A stretch of DNA of 64,000 nt from positions 500,102 through 564,101 of the forward strand of contig CANNZV010000422.1 of assembly GCA_947561585.1 (NCBI GenBank), read 5' to 3'. Of this stretch, positions 58,299 to 64,000 are shown one piece after another; the stretch's first letter is position 1; each line of letters begins with the position of its first letter. This stretch comes from Caprella mutica. Its lineage: Eukaryota; Arthropoda; Malacostraca; Amphipoda; Caprellidae. Under the pieces are notes generated by a model. The model did no database searches, was not told the origin of the DNA, and saw nothing but the letters and a program-made list of their open reading frames with translations. The position numbers and the translations under genes were made by a program.

Positions 58299-58984
58299 CT
58301 ATATTTTATTATTTGCTTTTAAAGTTTTTTAATACTCTGTGATAAACAATCGAGCGAATCTCCAACCTGACGCCGAGAGAGAAGATTGTACACTCGTTGT
58401 TTTGATTGTAAATTTAGATTTTTAAACAAACAATGCGTTTTTGGCCTTCTTTTAAGATATTAATTGTTCCCAAAAGTATATAAACGTTTCTATCATAAGT
58501 TTACCAGATCTTATACCTTTACACGAATATTAAATAGATTTATTAAACCATATACCTAGTTGACAATCAAAACAAATGGTGTACATTCTTCTTCTTCAGA
58601 CTGAAAATTAGAAAGTCGGAAGTAAAGAAGGTTTTGTAGAGTTTGGATTATAAAAATATTTAAAAGCTTATAAAATTAAAAATACGCTATCAAATTTTAT
58701 GGAGTTTGCAGTAAAATGATAAGAAACATTAGCCTCGTTGCTTTAAGTGATAAAAAAATTTGCTTGGAGGGTACCTATAAGGTTTAATCGCCATTTTCGC
58801 TTTTCTTTTGCACGAAACCCTTATAAAATGACTTCAAACTTCTCGATATTAACATGCAAATACGAGGAATTATGAGCCGCTCGGTCACTAACAATGAATG
58901 TGTTGTTGTGGTGACGTAATATCTTTGTGTCGTCTACTAGGTACTATACCCGTTTATATTCCTGTACCCTGAATTCTAGTTCTA
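58299..58984. other. Intergenic, dispersed repeat
   Basis: At about 58370-58690 lies a copy of the repeat at 22245-22690 (AGATTGTACACTCGTTGTT, GAAAGTCGGAAGTAAA). No gene. Confidence 0.6.
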
Positions 58985-59225
58985 GAAACGGATTTGACTG
59001 TTGGGGAGCCAACTGATCATCACTAATAAAATAATCCGTCAGTTAGTGTCTAAAAAATTGAGATTTAGGTTACTTACAGGTGAGACACCGTGTGTACAGC
59101 ATGTGCGCAGCTCCAGCCTCCGAATAAAGATAAGTACTATATTTACTTTATTAACGCTTGTCTTGACTGCTCGTGTGTATTTTTTTAGTGGAATTACTTT
59201 TTTTTTTTTTTTTGTAACGTAGATC

Positions 59226-60194
59226 ATGGGGCTTGAAAAGACACCACCGCGTAAAACCAGAGAGTATGGGAATGTTGGAGTGGGTGCCAATGCTGGCGGA
59301 TTACCTGTGGGGGACACAGTTCCAAAAACTGTAACAAGAAACCTATCACAAACTTACAAAATTGAATCTACTTGTAGTGAGTGTAATAGACTCGTGAAAG
59401 ACCAAGATAAAGGAGTGCAGTGTGATTTGTGTACTCGGTGGTACCATGCTAAATGCAACAAAGTAAATAATGATGTGTATAAAGTTATTAGTGAAAATGA
59501 AGCTATAGAATGGTATTGCCTGAAATGTAAACAGAGCTGTAAGGAGAATGGTGAAAAGTTGGAAAAACTAGATAAAGAAAACAGAGAGTTGAAAAAAGAA
59601 AATCAGATGCTTAAGGATAGGTTGGTAGTGCTGGAAGGTAAAATTGACAGCATAAAAGTAGATATTAAATCTGAAATAATGACAGAGGTGCAGTCAGTTT
59701 TTAAAGGAATGATGGAGAGTGCTAGAGAAGTTGAGGAGAAAAAAAGTAAAGAGTGTAACCTTGTCCTGTTTAATGTCAAGGAATCTAATAAAGAAAATGG
59801 TATGGATAGAATAGGAGAAGATAGAATGATTTGCAATGAGATTTTTCAGCGTGGTGTGGGTGAAAGCGACTATGTTATCAAATCTATAATTAGGTTAGGC
59901 AAGAGAGGTGAGCCAGGTTCAGTAACTGGCCCTGGGGAAATTGGTAATTGGGCAAGACCTAGACCAATGCTAGTAAAATTTGAAACTGTAGAGCAGAAGT
60001 GGCAGATACTTAGAAAAGCCAAAAATTTGAGAAACTGTAGTGATGAATTTAAAAGATGCATGATAGCCCCAGACATGACAAAAACAGAACGGGAAGTAGA
60101 TAAAAAATTAAGAGAAGAATTGAAAGAGAAAAGAAACAAAGGAGAAAGGGGATGGTATATCAAAAGGGGTAAACTGATTAAACAAAATTTTTAG
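59226..60194 (+). CDS. LINE ORF1, PHD finger and coiled-coil protein, 322 aa
   Basis: This is the RNA-binding or chaperone ORF of the retrotransposon. A C4HC3 PHD finger lies at about residues 43-100 (CSECNRLV, VQCDLCTRWYHAKC, WYCLKC). A charged coiled coil follows at about 102-160 (KLEKLDKENRELKKENQMLK), then a basic domain (CNLVLFNVKES, VIKSIIRLGKR, MLVKFETVEQKWQILRKAKN) of the type seen in LINE ORF1 RRM-like folds. The start ATG follows a T-rich run and is the only one before the finger. The stop TAG at 60192 lies directly after a slippery AAATTTT. Confidence 0.9.
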   Translation: MGLEKTPPRKTREYGNVGVGANAGGLPVGDTVPKTVTRNLSQTYKIESTCSECNRLVKDQDKGVQCDLCTRWYHAKCNKVNNDVYKVISENEAIEWYCLKCKQSCKENGEKLEKLDKENRELKKENQMLKDRLVVLEGKIDSIKVDIKSEIMTEVQSVFKGMMESAREVEEKKSKECNLVLFNVKESNKENGMDRIGEDRMICNEIFQRGVGESDYVIKSIIRLGKRGEPGSVTGPGEIGNWARPRPMLVKFETVEQKWQILRKAKNLRNCSDEFKRCMIAPDMTKTEREVDKKLREELKEKRNKGERGWYIKRGKLIKQNF

Positions 60195-63100
60195 AACGGG
60201 CCTGCGGTCATATTAAGACTAAAACAAATGTATATCTAATAAACATCCGATCTTTAAATCCTCAAAAGTTAGCTGAATTAATTAAAACTATTGAAAATGA
60301 ACAGGGGTTTGGTGCAATGAGTCGCAATATTGTTTGCTTAACGGAAACCCATGAAAAGTTTGACAGAGTTGATATCCCACAAGGATATAGGTGTGTGACA
60401 AGAAGAAGAGAACAGACTGATAAAAAGGGAGGAGGACTGATGGTGATATGCAATAATTCAATTGAGCTGATAAATGAGAAAACAATATCTAGTGACCTGT
60501 TAAGTGTTAACATTGATGTCGATGGTCATCGACTCAATTTGCTATTGGTATACATGGATGTAGTATGTAATGATAGAAATGAAATTATAAGAGGAGAATT
60601 AGATAGGTTGGTGACAGAGGTGAAAGATGAAAAGGATTTATTAGTGTTAGGTGATTTTAATGGTCATTTAGGTTTTCTAGGTAGGCAAGATTTGGATAGA
60701 AATGGACGATATGTACTCAAATTGATGGAAGACAACATGATCTTATTAAATGCAGATGACAGATGTATTGGGGAAAACACGAGAGAGGAAAATAATGCTA
60801 AAAGTGCTATAGATTTTATGCTAGTAAACAGCAGGCTATATGATAAGTTCTGTGAAATGGAGATAGATGAAGATAAGCTAAAGTATGATTTGTCAGATCA
60901 TTGTTTGATGAAAGTTGTGTTTGAGTTCAATAATAAAAATATGAGAAAGCGAAAAGAAAGAGAAAAAATTGAATACTATGCAGTAAGAGATGACTTGAGA
61001 CCTAGTTTTATCGAGTTGGTTGAAAATAAAATAGGTGAAATGACAAATGATTCTAATTTGGAGGAACTGGAGATTGTGATGCGAGATTGTGCAGATATGA
61101 AACTAAAGAAAATTTATATGAGAGGAAAAGAGAGGCAAACGTGCCGAGTGGATCCAGTATGGTTTAATAAAGACATAGAAAATAATATAAAAAAACGGAA
61201 GGAATACAACAGATTAGCTAGGAATGCACAAAATGAACAGGCTAAAGTTTATTGGCAAGATCTATATTGGAAACAAAAATGTGCTGTGAAGAACATGGTA
61301 AGAAATGCTGTAATGGAATATGAAGAGAAAATTACACAAGATATCAAGCAAGAAAAAGATACAAAGAAGATGTGGAAGTACATTAATAAGTTAAGGAAGA
61401 AAGAAGAAACTTCTGACAGCTCTCTCTATGATGATGATGGTAGTTCAATAGTGAGTGAAAATGAGGCGAATCAAATGTTACTGAATTACTGGACGTCAGT
61501 TTACCAGCAGCATGAAACAAATATTGTGAATGTCTGGAATGAAAATTTGAAGAGATCCTATGCTGGTGAACTTGATGAACCTACCAACACTAGAGTGGAT
61601 TTAAATGATTTCTCTCCTGTGGATCGAAATGCAGCATCTTGGGTGGAAAATTTGTTCGCTCGAATGAGAAATAGAAGAGAGGGAAGAAATATTGAAGATA
61701 ATACAAATGCAGATGAAAATACGGAGCTGGTCCAGGAGGGAAGAATTGAAGGCATAAGAAGAATGCAAAATGTGACTTTCATAGAGGATGATATTGTAAA
61801 GAATTTGAATAAACTGAAAAGTGGAAAACAGGCTGGAATGGATAGAATCAAACCAGAATGTTATAAATGGATGAGCGGTAGTAGAGTATTTGTCCGAGCT
61901 TTGACTGAGAGTTTCAACAAGGTAATTCAAGAGAGTTCTGTCCCTGTTAACTGGAAGAAATCTAAAACTGTTCTGATCCCAAAAAAGAGCAAACCAAAAT
62001 GCAATGAGCTTAGACCTATCTCTCTAAATAATATATCTTATAAGCTTTTTATGAGCCTTATAAAAGATAAAATTTTTGATCATATGAAAGAGCAAAAGTG
62101 TATATTGGAGCTACAAGCTGGATTCACTAAGGGGAAAAGGATTGAAGATAATTTGCTTATTTTGAGATATTGTATGAATGAAAGCAAAAAATCCAAAAAA
62201 TCTCTTTTTGTAACTGCTGTAGACTTCCAAAAAGCTTTTGATTCTATAGAAAGACAAAACATTATTAGAGTATTGAAAAAATATAAATGTGATCCACTGT
62301 TGATAGAAATTGTTGCACAGATATATTCCCATGACAGAACTGAAATATGGTATAATAATAGAGAAGTTGGGGAAGTTGGTGTAACAAGTGGAATACGTCA
62401 GGGATGCACAGTTTCTCCTTGGTTATTTGTTATGCTCATGAATGAAGTGATTGAGAAGATGATAATGTCTGGAGTTGGGTTTAGAAATGAAAAGGTGAAG
62501 GTTCCAGTTCTGATGTTTGCTGATGATGGATTATTGATAACACAATCTCTGGGTCAAATGAGGGTATTGCTTGCTGAACTGAATCAGATAACAGAGGAAT
62601 TAGGTATGAAAATAAATAAGAGTAAGAGCATGGTACTTGTTTTGAACTATGATAATGAATTAAATGATATTGAAGGAATAAAAGTGGTGGAAAGTATCAA
62701 GTATCTTGGAATTACTATCAGTGACGAAAGAGACTGTTTTAAGTTACATAAAGAAAAAAAGATCAATTCCAGCAAAAGACTTTCCAACCTTGCTTATTCT
62801 GTCATTCAAAAAAGTTGTAACAGGGTCTTGATAGGAAAGACATACTGGAAAAGCATAGTTCTGCCTTCTGTGTTGTATGGTTCTTCTGTGGTTGCCTGGA
62901 GCAAAACTGAGCTGAGGGAACTACAGAGGGAGGAGAACAAGGTCTGGAGATTCATCCTTGGAGGACCTGGTCATGTTGCTATTGCAGCTCTGAGGGGGGA
63001 TTTGGGAGCATCTAGCATGATGATGAGAGACTTAAAGACTAAATTAAAGTATGCTAAATGTGTTCTGAATGGGGAAACTGGTGAGCTGACGAAATGTGTG

Positions 63101-63643
63101 CTGACGGATATGTACCATAAAGGTTATGATGGACTGATAAAAATCATCAAAGGATATATGTCTGATATTGGTGTAGAAAGTCTGGAGGAACTCATTCATA
63201 TGTCTGAAACTGAAATAGATAGTAGAGTAAATACCTTAGATGAAGAGAAATGGAAGGAAGAGATGATGAGTATGTCTACATTGGAAAATTATAGACTGTA
63301 TAAAAATTGCATAAAACAAGAATGTTTCTATGATAACACTTGGGAATCGGTACTTCTTTTTAGAGCACGCAGCAATTCCCTGGCGTTGAATTGGAGGAAG
63401 GTTTTTGTAGGGGAGGACACCCAGTGCAAGATGTGTGAGAATGGAATGGTTGAAACTGTACTGCATTTTGTGACTGAGTGTTATTCCTATGATGATTTGA
63501 GGACCGAATGTAATATGCAAGAGAAAACACTTCCTGAAATCCTGCTCTTCACTGGGGACTGTAAAGCAGATGTTGTAAAGAAGCTGTTGGGAGATATGTG
63601 GAAGAGAAGAAGTGGCAGAATGAGAGAAATAAGAGAGGTCTAG
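60182..63643 (+). CDS. LINE ORF2, endonuclease and reverse transcriptase
   Basis: This is the retrotransposition enzyme: it nicks target DNA and copies the RNA there. The frame opens at 60182 and the first ATG is 60317 (1108 aa from there). The endonuclease carries VYLINIRSLN, VCLTETHEKFD, LVLGDFNGHLG and YDLSDHCLM (about 60220-60950). The reverse transcriptase carries PKCNELRPISLNN, LFVTAVDFQKAFDSIERQNI, GIRQGCTVSPWLFVMLMNEV and MFADDGLLI, the catalytic box being FADD (about 61960-62700). The C-terminus has CKMCENGMVETVLHFVTEC, a zinc-finger-like motif usual in this group. No stop or frame shift is seen, so it may be intact. Starting at the ATG would remove endonuclease motif I, which argues for translation from ORF1 by frameshift or reinitiation. 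Confidence 0.93.
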   Translation, partial: TKFLERACGHIKTKTNVYLINIRSLNPQKLAELIKTIENEQGFGAMSRNIVCLTETHEKFDRVDIPQGYRCVTRRREQTDKKGGGLMVICNNSIELINEKTISSDLLSVNIDVDGHRLNLLLVYMDVVCNDRNEIIRGELDRLVTEVKDEKDLLVLGDFNGHLGFLGRQDLDRNGRYVLKLMEDNMILLNADDRCIGENTREENNAKSAIDFMLVNSRLYDKFCEMEIDEDKLKYDLSDHCLMKVVFEFNNKNMRKRKEREKIEYYAVRDDLRPSFIELVENKIGEMTNDSNLEELEIVMRDCADMKLKKIYMRGKERQTCRVDPVWFNKDIENNIKKRKEYNRLARNAQNEQAKVYWQDLYWKQKCAVKNMVRNAVMEYEEKITQDIKQEKDTKKMWKYINKLRKKEETSDSSLYDDDGSSIVSENEANQMLLNYWTSVYQQHETNIVNVWNENLKRSYAGELDEPTNTRVDLNDFSPVDRNAASWVENLFARMRNRREGRNIEDNTNADENTELVQEGRIEGIRRMQNVTFIEDDIVKNLNKLKSGKQAGMDRIKPECYKWMSGSRVFVRALTESFNKVIQESSVPVNWKKSKTVLIPKKSKPKCNELRPISLNNISYKLFMSLIKDKIFDHMKEQKCILELQAGFTKGKRIEDNLLILRYCMNESKKSKKSLFVTAVDFQKAFDSIERQNIIRVLKKYKCDPLLIEIVAQIYSHDRTEIWYNNREVGEVGVTSGIRQGCTVSPWLFVMLMNEVIEKMIMSGVGFRNEKVKVPVLMFADDGLLITQSLGQMRVLLAELNQITEELGMKINKSKSMVLVLNYDNELNDIEGIKVVESIKYLGITISDERDCFKLHKEKKINSSKRLSNLAYSVIQKSCNRVLIGKTYWKSIVLPSVLYGSSVVAWSKTELRELQREENKVWRFILGGPGHVAIAALRGDLGASSMMMRDLKTKLKYAKCVLNGETGELTKCVLTDMYHKGYDGLIKIIKGYMSDIGVESLEELIHMSETEIDSRVNTLDEEKWKEEMMSMSTLENYRLYKNCIKQECFYDNTWESVLLFRARSNSLALNWRKVFVGEDTQCKMCENGMVETVLHFVTECYSYDDLRTECNMQEKTLPEILLFTGDCKADVVKKLLGDMWKRRSGRMREIREV
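60185..60191 (+). promoter_or_regulatory. Putative -1 ribosomal frameshift site (A AAT TTT)
   Basis: In the ORF1 frame the last codons read AAT TTT TAG. The seven bases AAATTTT fit the X XXY YYZ rule, so both tRNAs can re-pair as AAA TTT in the -1 frame. This frame is exactly the ORF2 frame and is open from 60182. No Met codon occurs in ORF2 before 60317, although conserved endonuclease sequence (NVYLINIRSLNPQKLAELIK) starts at about 60227. Confidence 0.6.
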
Positions 63644-64000
63644 ATGATGAGTGTTGTGCAGATCTTATGTTATATGAAGGTAGAATCTGGGAATAGTATG
63701 TTTTGTTGGGTGAGGTTCAGCTGTGAGAGATGGAAGAGTAGAAATTGGGCCAAGCTAAAAAAATTTATAAAAAACAAAAAAAGTATAAACTATATACAAG
63801 GACCTTGATATTGGTAGGCTAGCTTGGCCTGGAGAAGAGGGGTCAAGGACTTCTCCATTATTGTTATTTTTTTCTCTCTCTCTTAGTTTAATTCATCTCC
63901 CAGTACACACCCTATCCTAGCTCTGAGCAGGATAGGTGCTGTGGAAGAGAACCTGGTTGTGTGTGTTTTCTCTTCTCCCAGTACACACCCTATCCTAGCT
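63644..64000 (+). other. LINE 3' region with 79-bp tandem repeat
   Basis: Non-coding downstream of ORF2, with an A-rich stretch near 63760-63785. TCTCCCAGTACACACCCTAT followed by CCTAGCT occurs at 63897 and again at 63976, a 79-bp period cut by the window end. Terminal short repeats are common at the 3' ends of LINEs of this type. Confidence 0.7.

Larger units (their letters stand above)
58985..64000 (+). mobile_element. Non-LTR retrotransposon (LINE), nearly complete
   Basis: In order it has a 5' leader, ORF1, a -1 offset ORF2 with endonuclease and reverse transcriptase, and a 3' region containing repeated GAGCAGGATAGG and CCCAGTACACACCCTATCCT. The 5' boundary is estimated. The 3' end is cut off by the window. 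The PHD-type ORF1, apurinic-type endonuclease and the C-terminal CxxC-H-C motif suggest the CR1/L2/Jockey group; the clade is not certain. Confidence 0.88.

Noticed and set aside
41469..58306. Target duplication for the giant element
   Set aside because: Flanking bases (GGCCTAAC left, CTATATTT right) do not match at 8, 9 or 10 bp for any nearby choice of ends, so no duplication is claimed.

Overview
This is an A+T-rich nuclear eukaryotic window. Its genes are split by short GT-AG introns and have animal-type conserved proteins (AP-1 mu, bestrophin, mitochondrial uL14). The AP-1 mu sequence and its RTN C-terminus, together with many mariner-type remnants, suggest an arthropod, probably an insect. 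That placement is inference. Three host genes are readable, all on the minus strand: AP1M1 (4084-11045, 10 exons, 422 aa), a bestrophin chloride channel (23128-31448, 11 exons, 750 aa) and MRPL14 (35891-37966, 4 exons, 142 aa). A small unrecognised ORF lies at 11404-11691. No tRNA, rRNA or CRISPR array was seen.

Most of the rest is transposable elements and tandem repeats, often nested. Introns and intergenic DNA hold many palindromic miniature elements, including a large family ending in CCAGTCTG/CAGACTGG. AP1M1 intron 5 (minus-strand order) holds a mariner with a hAT-like element inside it. A 7.5 kb element at 13870-21326 has a perfect 9-bp target duplication, as Mutator-like elements do, carries a 1.7 kb 16-bp minisatellite and has four or more other elements inserted in it. 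A 1.6 kb Tc1/mariner-type element with arms of about 0.5 kb lies at 39670-41278.

The most striking object is a 16.8 kb element at 41477-58298. Its two arms are mirror images made of the same four tandem-array types in opposite order (A-B-C-D, core, D'-C'-B'-A'). Array sizes differ sharply between arms: D is large on the left, B' is large on the right. The core encodes what reads as one spliced gene: a MULE-type transposase with a SWIM zinc finger, joined to a Ulp1-like cysteine protease domain and a PHD finger. The gene is 5' truncated and has two in-frame stops. A 3.6 kb long-inverted-repeat element is inserted in the right terminal repeat, and a 508-bp element with an 8-bp target duplication is inserted in that.

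The window ends with a nearly complete non-LTR retrotransposon (about 58985 to beyond 64000). Its ORF1 (PHD finger, coiled coil) and intact ORF2 (endonuclease, reverse transcriptase) are offset by -1, and a slippery heptamer lies directly before the ORF1 stop.

The three host genes act in separate pathways (clathrin-adaptor trafficking, anion channel, mitochondrial translation), and nothing suggests a shared function.
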